From IMG/VR virus record IMGVR_UViG_3300032215_000091, positions 1 to 39,069 of that record: DNA of 39,069 nucleotides, one strand, 5' to 3'. The stretch is from a virus. Of the stretch, positions 21,609 through 30,904 are shown piece after piece. Both the position numbers and the translations under genes were made by a program. The notes under the pieces were generated by a model. The model was given only the letters and a program-made list of their open reading frames with translations. It was not told the origin of the DNA and searched no databases. The first letter of the stretch is position 1. Each line of letters starts with the position of its first letter.

Positions 21609-23648
21609 TTATAATCTTCCAACTGCTATTTCAATGACACCAATAGCGCCATCAAAGTTTTCTAAACTCTTACCAATCACACTGCCTACTTTAGGTGATT
21701 CTTCTGCTTTTGCTACACCGCCACCAGCAGATACTAACATATCGCCTTTGCGTACTTTACCAATTACTTTGCAAGGAACACGTCCTTGCAATGCAACCAT
21801 TGTAGGGAATTCACATTCCATTGCCGAGTTTAATACATATGCTGGATCAGTCGAAACTACACCTGCAACTTTACTTGACATAATTCTATAAGATTCTGTT
21901 ACTTCATATTCGCCGTCAAAGTCAACTACTGTACCGGGTTCAATATGTTTGTCACCAGCGTATATTTCTGCTAAATCAGCAAAAGTTGCAGTTAGTCTTG
22001 AACCTGCACTCAATCCCCAGTTACCAGTTATTGTACCTGTTGTAGTACTTGCACCAGTAGTCAATAACGGCGTTCTAATATAGCCAGTGCCTACAACACC
22101 CCCGCCTATAATAGTTGACGGTGTATTAATGTCAGCAGTAGAATTTAATCCGGAAGTTGTAGTTAGCCCGGATACAGTCAGACCACTAGTTGAACGTAAA
22201 CTACCTGCAACTAAACTTCCTGTTGCACTTATTACTCCGTTAGTTACTAAATTACCAACACTTGCATTTCCCGTAACTGATATAGTATCTGCATTTACCG
22301 CACTTAGTGCTACAAAGTTATTTGAATTTAATGTTCCTGTATCAGCATTAAATCCAAAACTATTGTTTGTAAACAGTCTTACATTTCCAGTGGAGGTTGA
22401 AGTCATTGCTAAGAAGTATGCACCTGAACTTGCGCTTGATGGGATATTTGCAAAATAACTGACATTTGCACTACTAACGTTACCTATAACATTAGCACCT
22501 CGTAAGTTATTTAAATTACCACCGCCACCAATAAATTGTGTTGCAGTAATATTACCGGTACTTATGTTTTTAGCACCAGTTATATTATTAATTACTGAAA
22601 AATTGTTTGCACTAATTGTTTCATCAGAAGTTATATCACCGTCAGTAGTAATGACATTACCAGATAAAGCACCTGATACTATTAAACTTGTTAATGTACC
22701 TGTACTTGTAATGTTTGGTTGTGCATTTTGTGTAACGTGCAACGCTACTGTAGCAACGTTTGCCAAGGATGCTGTTCCACTATACGTACTATAATTGGCG
22801 TTGGATGCAGTACCAGTAACATTGGCTCCATTTATATGAGTTAATCTACTACCATCACCAATGAAATAATTTGAAGTTGTTGCGTTACCTAAAGTAGCAT
22901 TACCTGAAGTTATATTTCCAGTAACTGCTAAACTAGTTAATGTACCTGTACTTGTAATGTTTGGTTGAGCGTTAGTTGTTAATGTTCCTGTGAAATAATT
23001 ACAAGTTGTTAAGTTACCTAAATTAGCATTAGTTGATTGAATATTACCTAGAACAGTTAATACAGTTCCGTTAAATGTTAAATTAGAACTAGCACCAACT
23101 TTTGAGTTATTGTTAAACAGTATTTGTGTATTACCACCGGTAGCTGATATATTAGGGGAAGTAATAGTATTGGCTGTGATAGTGTTAGCGGTAACACTAG
23201 GAGTTGTTAACCCAGAACCATTTATGTTTAATGTTAAATTAGCTAGTGTACCTACACTAGTAATTACAGGTTGTGCGGCAGTTCTAATAGTACCAGTTAA
23301 GTTGGCAGCTATAATATTAGCAGTACTTAGTGTATTAGCTATTTTAAGAGAGAAAATGTTGTTACTGCTATTTGCTGAGGCTGCGTTACCTGTAGCAGTT
23401 CCGATACCAACTAAAATATTATCATCTGTATTGATAGTTACCTTAGCAATGTTTGCCTTGAGTGTTACTATACCCGTTTGTGATGTTTGATTTAATCCAT
23501 CACCGGCTATTACTCTAACTACACCTGAAGAAAATGTAGTCTCGTATAGTTCCGAGAAATTGTTCTGTGATTTTAAAAACGCAATTCTAACTGGATCCGC
23601 TGCCGGATCGTTTGGATATGCGCCTACGTTAATATTTTCTTGTGCCAT
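21609..23648 (-). CDS. Large tail fibre with ADLAE-type C-terminal domain
   Basis: This is a 679-aa fibre. The N-terminus, NVGAYPNDPAADPVRIAFLK, is an attachment-type segment. A long Thr/Asn/Gly-rich shaft follows with repeats such as NAQPNITSTGTLTSL (twice) and AAQPVITSVGTLANL. The DNA of one repeat (22687-22724 and 22936-22973) is nearly identical. The C-terminal 125 residues begin FADLAEIYAGDKHIEPGTVV, a domain found at the end of many marine phage fibres. It may act as a folding or autoproteolytic chaperone domain like Peptidase_G2, but I see no proof of that. It is the first gene of the fibre-endolysin-fibre unit, after a strong terminator and a late promoter. Confidence 0.85.
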   Translation of the reverse strand: MAQENINVGAYPNDPAADPVRIAFLKSQNNFSELYETTFSSGVVRVIAGDGLNQTSQTGIVTLKANIAKVTINTDDNILVGIGTATGNAASANSSNNIFSLKIANTLSTANIIAANLTGTIRTAAQPVITSVGTLANLTLNINGSGLTTPSVTANTITANTITSPNISATGGNTQILFNNNSKVGASSNLTFNGTVLTVLGNIQSTNANLGNLTTCNYFTGTLTTNAQPNITSTGTLTSLAVTGNITSGNATLGNATTSNYFIGDGSRLTHINGANVTGTASNANYSTYSGTASLANVATVALHVTQNAQPNITSTGTLTSLIVSGALSGNVITTDGDITSDETISANNFSVINNITGAKNISTGNITATQFIGGGGNLNNLRGANVIGNVSSANVSYFANIPSSASSGAYFLAMTSTSTGNVRLFTNNSFGFNADTGTLNSNNFVALSAVNADTISVTGNASVGNLVTNGVISATGSLVAGSLRSTSGLTVSGLTTTSGLNSTADINTPSTIIGGGVVGTGYIRTPLLTTGASTTTGTITGNWGLSAGSRLTATFADLAEIYAGDKHIEPGTVVDFDGEYEVTESYRIMSSKVAGVVSTDPAYVLNSAMECEFPTMVALQGRVPCKVIGKVRKGDMLVSAGGGVAKAEESPKVGSVIGKSLENFDGAIGVIEIAVGRL
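22687..22724 (-). repeat. Fibre shaft repeat copy (also at 22936-22973)
   Basis: About 33-38 nt are nearly identical to the stretch at 22936-22973 and encode the NAQPNITSTGTLTSL unit. Other units in the gene have diverged at DNA level. Confidence 0.75.
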
Positions 23649-23665
23649 AATTATGCCCTATAGTG

Positions 23666-23673
23666 TATTTATC
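23666..23673 (-). promoter_or_regulatory. Late-type promoter box GATAAATA
   Basis: It lies between a terminator and the fibre ATG, 17 nt from the ATG at 23648. The predicted leader carries TAGGG. Confidence 0.68.
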
Positions 23674-23685
23674 GTTTTTAAAGCC

Positions 23686-23715
23686 AAAAAAATAGCCCGA
23701 GAATATCGGGCTATT
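23686..23715 (-). terminator. Rho-independent terminator after the 1684-aa gene
   Basis: It has a 10-bp perfect stem (AATAGCCCGA / TCGGGCTATT) with a 5-nt loop, followed on the minus strand by a run of T. It is 16 nt past the stop at 23731. Confidence 0.92.
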
Positions 23716-23730
23716 AAATGCGAGAATTAC

Positions 23731-26700
23731 TTAGATTCCGCTTAGTTTTCTAAAATCAGACAACAAGTCAGTACTATCTCTCATTAATGTGCCTTCTGCT
23801 GTAACGATTTTGATGATTGGAGCTGTAGCTTGACTACGTTTTTCTCCCATGCCGCCACCGCCACTTAGTGTTCTCATCATAAATTCTAAGTCTTGGTCTG
23901 CTGTATCATCAGCATCATTAGCATATTCTTCTAATTGTCTTGACAACTCGGCTTTAGCCTGCTGAAGCATTTTTAGTTCGTGTTCATAATGAGAAGGATC
24001 GCCGCCAAATTCATAAGCCATCTGACTCAATTGTTTTGGAGTGGCTGCTTTGATTCTTTCCTGTGTCTCTGAATCGTATTGAGAGGCTGCGCTTTCATTT
24101 ACTTCTTCGTAGTCACATCCACATGATTCCATTGGGTAACCGCATTCGTTACACGAATCGTGACCTTCTTCAATACTGCTTGTATCAGTATATTCTTTGC
24201 CACCTATGCTGAATTTTTCACCGTGTTGAGTATTTTTTAATTTCTCAGTAAAATCATTTCCTTCATCTACATCGTCACCGCCAGTATCAAGTCTGCGAGG
24301 ATCTCTTTTTGAAAATTCTGAAGAACTTTGTCCAGCTCCGGCATCGGATGTAGTTGGGGGTGGAGCAGTTGGAGTTGGAGTTGGAGTTGAATTTTTCTTT
24401 TTATCACCATATCCAGCCATGTCCGCAGCCTGGTTTACAGCACTACCAATACCGTTTAAGGCTACCAATCCAGCTCCTGTACTAATTAATGCTTTTTGGT
24501 GTGGAGTATAACCTGACCCTTTATTATGTGATACTACTTTACCTTCATCTACTTCTTGTTCATCGTCACATGCACATGGACTTTCTCCGCATTCTTCGCA
24601 CTCACCATCTTCATGGTCATGTTCTTCTTCGTGACCTTCTTCATGCTCGTAATTTTGGCTATCTTGTTCACCACTACCTTCAATATCAGTCATCTTTTGA
24701 ATCAATTGCATCATATCATCGCCGCCTTCGTCACCTATTTCACTATGTGCTTGAGGACTACCAACTGCGATTAACTGTGCTTCTGGTCCATGATGCTCAC
24801 TACCTGACATTGGAAGACCATAGTTATTAACTTTTTGACCATGTTCTTGTTTACCTCCGCCCATACCACCTAGACCTGCATTACGCAATAGTTCAATGAT
24901 TTCATGTGCGTTACCTTCAGTTGCACTTACATTCACGCTATCATGACCTTGGTCATCAATAGTTGTGCTGATAGTAATGTTTTCATTTAATAATGAATCT
25001 AATTCTTTGCTCCAGCTTTCTAATTGTACGTCTTTCATATCTTTCCCTTCAAATGCCCTTCTAGTTGAGGCTAAGTTTCTGATAAAGCTTCCTGCTTCTT
25101 TAACACCTTCAGGATCAGATACTGCAGGTTTAAATGTTTTAGAATTGTCCGGTACTAATGGTTTGTAATCATCTTTACCCCATCCTGGGCTTGCTGTACG
25201 TGCTGCCGGAGCAGGTGTATTTGGATTAACTACAGGAGGATTAACTGAACCGCGACCCGCACCTGCGCCTTCATCAACTGTACCCTGACCTAGATAATGA
25301 TGGAATGCTGTAACAACTTCACCTAAGAAATCTGGGTCATGGTTTAATTTGTAATGTGCAGACTTAGGTGTCATGCCCATTTGAATCATTTCGTGATATA
25401 CTGCATTAGCAAATTCATCAGAGTCAGAAGCCAATGTAGGATTCTCTTGTGCTAAAGTCTTACCAACTTTCTCGTAAGTATATTCGCTTTCTTCCATTAC
25501 ACGTGCTTCGGAAACTTTCTTCTTTTTACGTAATGCTTCAAAGTCAGCCTTTGTTAGTTTACCTTTTGGTTCTGCAACATCTAAGTTATCTTGCTTACCC
25601 GGCAAATCTTTTGCTTCGTCAACACCTTTTAAACGTCCGTCATTTTCAGCTGGCTTCGTGTCCTTGGCAACTTCTTTTGATGCAGGCTTCTTTTTCTTGA
25701 AGGACGGATAAGGTGCTGTCTGCGTGAATGCGTTGGAGACCGGTCTCACACCTTTGTACTCCGCCTCTTGCATTGAGCCTTCGTCATATTTGTTATACTT
25801 GGCTCTAACAGGTTCAAGATTTTTACCTTCGCGGCCAGCATCGGCCAGGGCTTGCATACCTTTTTTACCGTATTTTTCATGACCTTTAGCGGCACGACTC
25901 ATTTGTTTTTTATTATCTTCTTCAATTTGTGGATCAAATGCACGATTCTCTGCACTATCTTTGCCTCTACCAAAACGTGTTAATTCTTGGTCACCAACTT
26001 TAGCTGTGTCACCTACAGCTAATTTTTGACCTGATGCTCTTAAACCTTTTAGTGCCTTTGCTGTATCATCTCTATGTTGTTGATATTGACCTCCGCCACC
26101 CATGTGATTTTTTCCATACCAGCTAGCAGAGTTACCGTCTTTTGCTCGCATAACATGTGTGTCTTCCATTGTTGTATCTTCAGATTCATTAATCATATTA
26201 TCAGATACAACTTCCATCCAATCTTTTAGACTATGCTTAACAGACTTCTTGCCGACTTCGCCTTTTGCTTTGCTACCTAACATGCCTTGTAAGCCTGATG
26301 TATCAAACTTGGTATCATTACCGTGTTCGTCTTTATCACCTTTTGTTGGGCGACCACGACCACGCTTAGGAGCATCTTTTTTAGCTTCTGAGCCTTTATC
26401 AATTTTGCCAATCTTATGTCCATATTGGTCACGAACATCTTCTTTGCCATAGCTGTTACCATAAGTACCTTTGTGTACTGTAACTTCTGATTCTGTTAGT
26501 TCAGGTAATCCTGAAAATTTTCTTAGTTGATTTAGTTCCATAGTTGATTCTCTCATAATTGATTCTTCAAAGTCTCTCTCATCCGCATCAGTATTGTCTG
26601 AAGTAGTTGCGGCTTGTTTATTACTTGCTTGGTTCATTGCTGATTGAGCAGGTGCTTGTTGTGGTGTCATTGTAGTATTGTTAGCAACGCCTGAACCAGC

Positions 26701-28785
26701 AGTTGATGTTGTAGCCGCTTGAGTTGATTGTGAAGTATTTCCCTGACCAAAAGCTACATCTTTCTTATAATTAACGCCTGCCATTGGGCTACCTGATGTT
26801 GGTTGTGTCGCAGGTGCTCTTGTTCCTAAAGCTCCTTGATTAAATGCTGACGGAGTTTCTGCCGGTGCTCTTGTTCCTAAATTACCTTGATTGAATGCAA
26901 CACTAGCATTCGCAGTTCCTGGATTAGCTGGAGCTGCTGTTGGTGCAGGTTGTCCGCCCATGATGCCTGTCTTAGCTAATTCATTTGCACCGCCTGCTGT
27001 TTGTGCTTGACTACCAACAGGAGGACCTGCAGGTGTTGCTGGTTTAACCATCTTACTACCAGCTGTTGTTGCTGCCTGTGTTTGAGCCGCAGTAGGTCCG
27101 CCCTGACCACCTCTACCACCACCAACAGTAGCGGCTTGTATACCAGCACCACGTTGAAACGATCCAGGAGGACCTGATGCACCGGCTGATGTTACTGCCG
27201 GAGTAACTGCCGGTGGTTTAACCTGATTCATTGCTGATTGAGCAGGCGCTACTTGTGGAGTAACTTTAGCTGAACCAGAACCTGCGGGTTGACCTACTGG
27301 AGCTGCCGGTCCAGTTGTTCCTGTTTGTGTTCCTGCTTGATTTTGCATTGTTCTTAATGACGATGCATTAGTAGCAGTTGTTGGTGCTGTTGCAGGGGTG
27401 GGTGCAGGTTTTTTCATATAAGCCGGCATACCTGCTTCCATTAACTCAGGCATACCTGAAAGTTTTCTTATTCTGTTTAATTCTTCAAAAGACTCTTTAG
27501 TAAAAATTCCCTTGATATTGTCACCTACATTACCCCAGAATTTTTTTCCTGCTTCTCTATTTTGTATGTCTCTAGCATTGTCGGCAGCTATCTTTTCTTG
27601 ACTAGGCAGAGACTGTCTAGGATTTGCTTGACGCCATTGAAGTTCTGCATCACTGGATGTTTTAACAGTACTTCCGTCACGTGATTTCCAACTACTACCG
27701 TCACCGCTTTTAACATCAGCACCGGGTGCTAATGATGCAGGGTTAGTGGGTACTTTACTATCAATTCCTTGACGAATAAAGTAATCAGTTGGATCTGCAT
27801 TTCCCAATTTTTTCTGGGCTTCAGGATCCATACTTGCCTTTTCAGCTGCCTTATTAGCATCAGATTGTGCTCTATCAGTTGTTGGTAGTGAAGGTGCTGT
27901 TGTAGTTGCAGCCTGAGTTGGTGGTTTATTTCTTAATGCATTAAGAATATCATTATTTGTTTGTGATACTGCTGGATTAACAAAAGCACTTGCATTAGCA
28001 TCATTACTATCATCCATTGATGTGTTTGGGTTAGTAAAAGTACTTGCATTGGCATCATTACTATCATCCATTGATGTCTCTGGTGGCTTTGCTGGGGTTA
28101 CTGGAGTTACTGGTGCCGGAGCAGGAGGTTTTTCTGCACTAGGTCCAGGTAATACTGAATCAGGCTTATCTAATTCTGCTCTAGGTTGACCAGAAGGACG
28201 TGTCATTCTTTGTGCAATCTTGTCTAGTGTATCACCTTTTTGTATTTTGTACATATTGCCGCCACCTAAATCAATACTATCACCTGCTTTAATTTGATTG
28301 ACGTTTTTGATTTTGTCTGGATTCAATGCCATTAGTGACTGAGAACCTTCACTACCTTTGTAGCCTAAATTAGGCTGTGGTTTTGGTGGAGGATTTACTG
28401 GTCCTGGAGGATTTGTAACTGTGGCTGGTTGTGTATTTGGAGTCACTGCTGGTGGATTAACTTTTCCACGACCTGCGCCTGCCATATAAGCACCAGTACC
28501 AACAACTGCTAACGGTACAGCAACTGCCGCCGCCTTCTGAGTGTTTGACATGCCTTTTTTGTCGGAAGCCATTGGTTCGGCTGCTTTTGTTTTTGTATCT
28601 TTATACGGAACGTCAGTGACATCAGGTGCGGGTTTAGCTGTTGCATTTGGTTTAGCACCTGTTCTTGGGTCAGGGGCTCTGAATTCAGTTCCTAATGGAA
28701 TAGGTTTAACCACTGCTGGCAAATGAGCACCTCTTAGTGCTGGCAAATGCGGTGCACCCACTTCGTTAAGTTCATTAATCTTCAT
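23731..28785 (-). CDS. Giant low-complexity virion precursor-like protein with LysM-like domain
   Basis: This 1684-aa protein, largely disordered, is rich in Pro, Ala, Gly, Thr and Gln. Visible pieces include the N-terminus MKINELNE then VGAPH, a capsid-targeting-like peptide; a hydrophobic, possibly membrane segment at about 84-104; a LysM-like segment at about 157-195 (MYKIQKGDTLDKIAQRM); and tandem 18-residue repeats (MDDSNDANAS, near 250). Three copies of an ELxxIRKLSGxPEL-xE motif lie near residues 440, 755 and the C-terminus. Two Cys clusters (CEECGESPCAC near 1400, CNECG with CGC near 1550) may bind zinc. The xLxE motifs fit prohead-protease sites, so it may be cut into several peptides. 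It starts 2 nt after the 425-aa gene with AGGAAA upstream and is followed by a strong terminator. Confidence 0.8.
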   Translation of the reverse strand: MKINELNEVGAPHLPALRGAHLPAVVKPIPLGTEFRAPDPRTGAKPNATAKPAPDVTDVPYKDTKTKAAEPMASDKKGMSNTQKAAAVAVPLAVVGTGAYMAGAGRGKVNPPAVTPNTQPATVTNPPGPVNPPPKPQPNLGYKGSEGSQSLMALNPDKIKNVNQIKAGDSIDLGGGNMYKIQKGDTLDKIAQRMTRPSGQPRAELDKPDSVLPGPSAEKPPAPAPVTPVTPAKPPETSMDDSNDANASTFTNPNTSMDDSNDANASAFVNPAVSQTNNDILNALRNKPPTQAATTTAPSLPTTDRAQSDANKAAEKASMDPEAQKKLGNADPTDYFIRQGIDSKVPTNPASLAPGADVKSGDGSSWKSRDGSTVKTSSDAELQWRQANPRQSLPSQEKIAADNARDIQNREAGKKFWGNVGDNIKGIFTKESFEELNRIRKLSGMPELMEAGMPAYMKKPAPTPATAPTTATNASSLRTMQNQAGTQTGTTGPAAPVGQPAGSGSAKVTPQVAPAQSAMNQVKPPAVTPAVTSAGASGPPGSFQRGAGIQAATVGGGRGGQGGPTAAQTQAATTAGSKMVKPATPAGPPVGSQAQTAGGANELAKTGIMGGQPAPTAAPANPGTANASVAFNQGNLGTRAPAETPSAFNQGALGTRAPATQPTSGSPMAGVNYKKDVAFGQGNTSQSTQAATTSTAGSGVANNTTMTPQQAPAQSAMNQASNKQAATTSDNTDADERDFEESIMRESTMELNQLRKFSGLPELTESEVTVHKGTYGNSYGKEDVRDQYGHKIGKIDKGSEAKKDAPKRGRGRPTKGDKDEHGNDTKFDTSGLQGMLGSKAKGEVGKKSVKHSLKDWMEVVSDNMINESEDTTMEDTHVMRAKDGNSASWYGKNHMGGGGQYQQHRDDTAKALKGLRASGQKLAVGDTAKVGDQELTRFGRGKDSAENRAFDPQIEEDNKKQMSRAAKGHEKYGKKGMQALADAGREGKNLEPVRAKYNKYDEGSMQEAEYKGVRPVSNAFTQTAPYPSFKKKKPASKEVAKDTKPAENDGRLKGVDEAKDLPGKQDNLDVAEPKGKLTKADFEALRKKKKVSEARVMEESEYTYEKVGKTLAQENPTLASDSDEFANAVYHEMIQMGMTPKSAHYKLNHDPDFLGEVVTAFHHYLGQGTVDEGAGAGRGSVNPPVVNPNTPAPAARTASPGWGKDDYKPLVPDNSKTFKPAVSDPEGVKEAGSFIRNLASTRRAFEGKDMKDVQLESWSKELDSLLNENITISTTIDDQGHDSVNVSATEGNAHEIIELLRNAGLGGMGGGKQEHGQKVNNYGLPMSGSEHHGPEAQLIAVGSPQAHSEIGDEGGDDMMQLIQKMTDIEGSGEQDSQNYEHEEGHEEEHDHEDGECEECGESPCACDDEQEVDEGKVVSHNKGSGYTPHQKALISTGAGLVALNGIGSAVNQAADMAGYGDKKKNSTPTPTPTAPPPTTSDAGAGQSSSEFSKRDPRRLDTGGDDVDEGNDFTEKLKNTQHGEKFSIGGKEYTDTSSIEEGHDSCNECGYPMESCGCDYEEVNESAASQYDSETQERIKAATPKQLSQMAYEFGGDPSHYEHELKMLQQAKAELSRQLEEYANDADDTADQDLEFMMRTLSGGGGMGEKRSQATAPIIKIVTAEGTLMRDSTDLLSDFRKLSGI
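27970..28085 (-). repeat. Tandem duplication coding for MDDSNDANAS units
   Basis: Two near-identical units of about 54 nt encode NTSMDDSNDANASxFxNP twice within the 1684-aa protein. Confidence 0.8.
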
Positions 28786-28787
28786 TT

Positions 28788-30065
28788 TTATTTCCTATAA
28801 TTCATTAAGTGTATTACTCTATCTAATTCAGACACACTTTCATTTGTTTTAAATGTTTCTTTACTAAACATACTACCGTTATCAGTATCAGTTGATTGCG
28901 GTGTGCTAGTAGTATTTATTGCTGGTGTTTGTTCTTTGTTTGCATCTTTGTTTGCATCTTGGTCAGCGTGATATTGTGCAATAAATTTATCATAGTCATC
29001 CGTGTTTGCCCACTTAGAATCAGGTGTTAGTTTATCTTTAAGATATAAGCCACCGCCCACTAAAGCAGCACCGGTTGCTACTTTCATAGCTCTTGACCTA
29101 GTTTTAGCGTCTGCCGCTTTTTTTTCGTCTCCTGCTATCTTGTCAGACAGTGCTTGAATTTGTTTTTGTTGTGCCGCTTGTTGTGGATTATCAATCTGCT
29201 TTGGATCTACCGGACCTGACGCTTTTGCCGCATCTTTTTGTTGTTGTGCGGCTCTTACTCGTTCTTGATAACTTATATCAGGATTACGTCCTTGTGCGGC
29301 TTTTACATTTGGATCTAAACCTGCTATACCAGAACCGTGAGGAGCAGATACGTGAGGTGCTCTAACGTGAGGTGCACCGGCTTCTGATATAGACTGACCT
29401 GATAATCTCTTTATATCATATAACTCATCACTCTCTTTTACAGGTTCACCTTGTAGTTTATCTGATGCATCCCAGCCTGCTCTGCTACCAGTAAATCCAC
29501 CTACTGTTTGACCACCAAACTTAGTTGTTCCAGTAGCTACTTTTCCTGGCGTTGTTGTAGCTTTAGGTAAGGCTTTAGCTATACCTTTGCCAACTAATTT
29601 GGAACCTAAATAAAATCCAGGGTCATATAAACTTCCAGCGATAGCGCCTGCCATACTAGCGTTAGGACTTCTTTCCCATGCAGCCTGTGATAAGTCTTTT
29701 TGTGTTTGTAAATCTGTACCGGCAAGTTTTGAAGCAACCCAATCAGAACCACCAAATGTTAGTGCATTTGTCCCTGCTCTTACTGCATCATCAGCAGTGT
29801 GTGCAACATTTAATGCCGCTTGTTTTGGATTCTTTTTTGCGAATTCCCAACCTTGTTCCATATCACGACCGGCTTGCTTATATGTTTCAGGATCTATTGC
29901 TGCCTTACCTGCACTAACTGCGGCATTACCAACCATTTTACCGGTATCAACTATATCACTACCAACTCTACCTGCGAAATCACCTATATCTTTAAAGACG
30001 CTAGGTTGGTCTTTAGCACCGCTAGCTCCTAGACGTTCATTAAGAATGATTTCATTGATATTCAT
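28788..30065 (-). CDS. 425-aa Ala/Lys-rich protein related to the 1684-aa precursor
   Basis: This 425-aa protein, Ala/Gly/Lys/Asp-rich, has N-terminus MNINEIILNE then RLGAS, like a T4 capsid-targeting peptide. Hydrophobic glycine-rich segments lie near 140-160 and 330-350 (KVATGAALVGGGLYLKD). Near residue 227 ELYDIKRLSGQSISE then AGAPHVRAPH combines the recurrent LSG motif with a possible cleavage site. The product end AGAPHVRAPH closely resembles VGAPHLPALRGAH at the start of the 1684-aa protein. It ends SELDRVIHLMNYRK, another variant of the motif. It overlaps the small membrane-protein gene by 4 nt. It may be an internal head or injected protein. No enzyme domain is seen. Confidence 0.72.
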   Translation of the reverse strand: MNINEIILNERLGASGAKDQPSVFKDIGDFAGRVGSDIVDTGKMVGNAAVSAGKAAIDPETYKQAGRDMEQGWEFAKKNPKQAALNVAHTADDAVRAGTNALTFGGSDWVASKLAGTDLQTQKDLSQAAWERSPNASMAGAIAGSLYDPGFYLGSKLVGKGIAKALPKATTTPGKVATGTTKFGGQTVGGFTGSRAGWDASDKLQGEPVKESDELYDIKRLSGQSISEAGAPHVRAPHVSAPHGSGIAGLDPNVKAAQGRNPDISYQERVRAAQQQKDAAKASGPVDPKQIDNPQQAAQQKQIQALSDKIAGDEKKAADAKTRSRAMKVATGAALVGGGLYLKDKLTPDSKWANTDDYDKFIAQYHADQDANKDANKEQTPAINTTSTPQSTDTDNGSMFSKETFKTNESVSELDRVIHLMNYRK

Positions 30066-30274
30066 TTTCTCTTGTCAAGTTTATTTTCAATACGATTTAG
30101 TTGTGCTTGAAGTTCAACTACTCTATCGGAAACATTGTCCATTTTGGTACTATTAATTTCAACTTTTTTATCTATAGTTGACATATTGGTATTGACTGTG
30201 AGATAACCTGTACCTCCTAGACTACATGCCCCTATAACTATCCATGTCAGTTGGCTTGTATTAAAATCAATCAT
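30062..30274 (-). CDS. Small membrane protein with coiled-coil tail
   Basis: In this 70-aa protein residues 8-27 (QLTWIVIGACSLGGTGYLTV) form one membrane segment. The rest is polar and coiled-coil-like (DNVSDRVVELQAQLNRIENKL). Topology resembles small phage lysis or membrane-anchoring proteins such as inner-membrane spanin subunits, but it lacks a partner and a diagnostic motif. GGAG precedes the ATG by about 9 nt. Both ends overlap neighbours by 4 nt, so it is coupled to them. Confidence 0.68.
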   Translation of the reverse strand: MIDFNTSQLTWIVIGACSLGGTGYLTVNTNMSTIDKKVEINSTKMDNVSDRVVELQAQLNRIENKLDKRK

Positions 30275-30873
30275 TTGTTAGCTCCAGTTGATGGTTTTGG
30301 TGGACGCTTCATATTAGACATTGGACTCTTAGTTTGAATGCCGTCTTTTGATGTATTCTTAATTGTTGCTGTTTTCTTACCAGAGTATGGAATATCCACA
30401 CTTGGTTTCTTTGGAAGTACTTTATCTAAGTACTGATTTGCATATTCTTTGCTTGCTTCTTTGCCGTTATCTTCTAGATCAGGTTTGTCTAGTAGTGCTT
30501 TCTTGTCATCACTCATTTGATTAGCATATTTGTCATTCTCAGCATTGATGCTATCATCATAGTCAGAAGTCATCACTCTAACTGTATTGATATTCTTACC
30601 TAACAATTGAGCAATTTGCTGAATCATTGGTTCAGTTGCTGGATACTTGAACTCTGCTTTAATAATATGTACTGATTCGTTTGCTAAATCAGGAAACCCC
30701 GAAGGGGACTTAACAATAGGTGTAGACTTTGGATCGCTGACACTTACTGGATCAAATTTGTTCAAATTATATTTGAACATCTCCATAAAGTTTTTGTCAA
30801 CATCACCGGCGATTTTGATAGTGTAACGGTATGTACGTACACTTTCAGTTAGGTAAGAGCGAAGGCTTTTCAT
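30271..30873 (-). CDS. Conserved phage protein with capsid-targeting-like N-terminus
   Basis: This 200-aa protein begins MKSLRSYLTE then SVRTY, matching the T4 capsid-targeting pattern with possible cut after E10. The next about 110 residues look like a small alpha/beta domain (YRYTIKIAGDVDKNFMEMFK, SVHIIKAEFKYPATEPMIQQ, VRVMTSDY). The C-terminal part is Lys/Asp/Pro-rich and probably disordered. It resembles conserved proteins of T4-like environmental phages near structural genes, but the role is unknown. Its start codon lies in a hairpin overlapping its late promoter. Confidence 0.72.
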   Translation of the reverse strand: MKSLRSYLTESVRTYRYTIKIAGDVDKNFMEMFKYNLNKFDPVSVSDPKSTPIVKSPSGFPDLANESVHIIKAEFKYPATEPMIQQIAQLLGKNINTVRVMTSDYDDSINAENDKYANQMSDDKKALLDKPDLEDNGKEASKEYANQYLDKVLPKKPSVDIPYSGKKTATIKNTSKDGIQTKSPMSNMKRPPKPSTGANK

Positions 30874-30895
30874 ATTATTTTTTCCTATATAATAT
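30872..30895 (-). promoter_or_regulatory. Start-codon hairpin overlapping late promoter
   Basis: It is a 7-bp stem (ATATTAT / ATAATAT) with a 10-nt loop holding AGGAAAA. The right arm contains the AT of the start codon. The left arm overlaps the late box at 30893-30900, so transcripts started near 30887 lack most of it. Confidence 0.6.
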
Positions 30896-30900
30896 TTATC
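30893..30900 (-). promoter_or_regulatory. Late-type promoter box GATAAATA
   Basis: It is 19 nt from the ATG at 30873. The predicted leader has AGGA. Confidence 0.65.
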
Positions 30901-30904
30901 TTTA

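Noticed and set aside
23648-23673. T7/SP6-promoter-like string CACTATAGGG before the fibre gene
   Set aside because: The late box GATAAATA explains the site, and no single-subunit RNA polymerase gene is in view. The match lacks the upstream recognition half.
28913-28920. AATAAATA inside the 425-aa gene, a possible promoter for the 1684-aa gene
   Set aside because: It is 128 nt from the next ATG and inside Ala-Ile-Asn codons. All accepted boxes lie at gene junctions.
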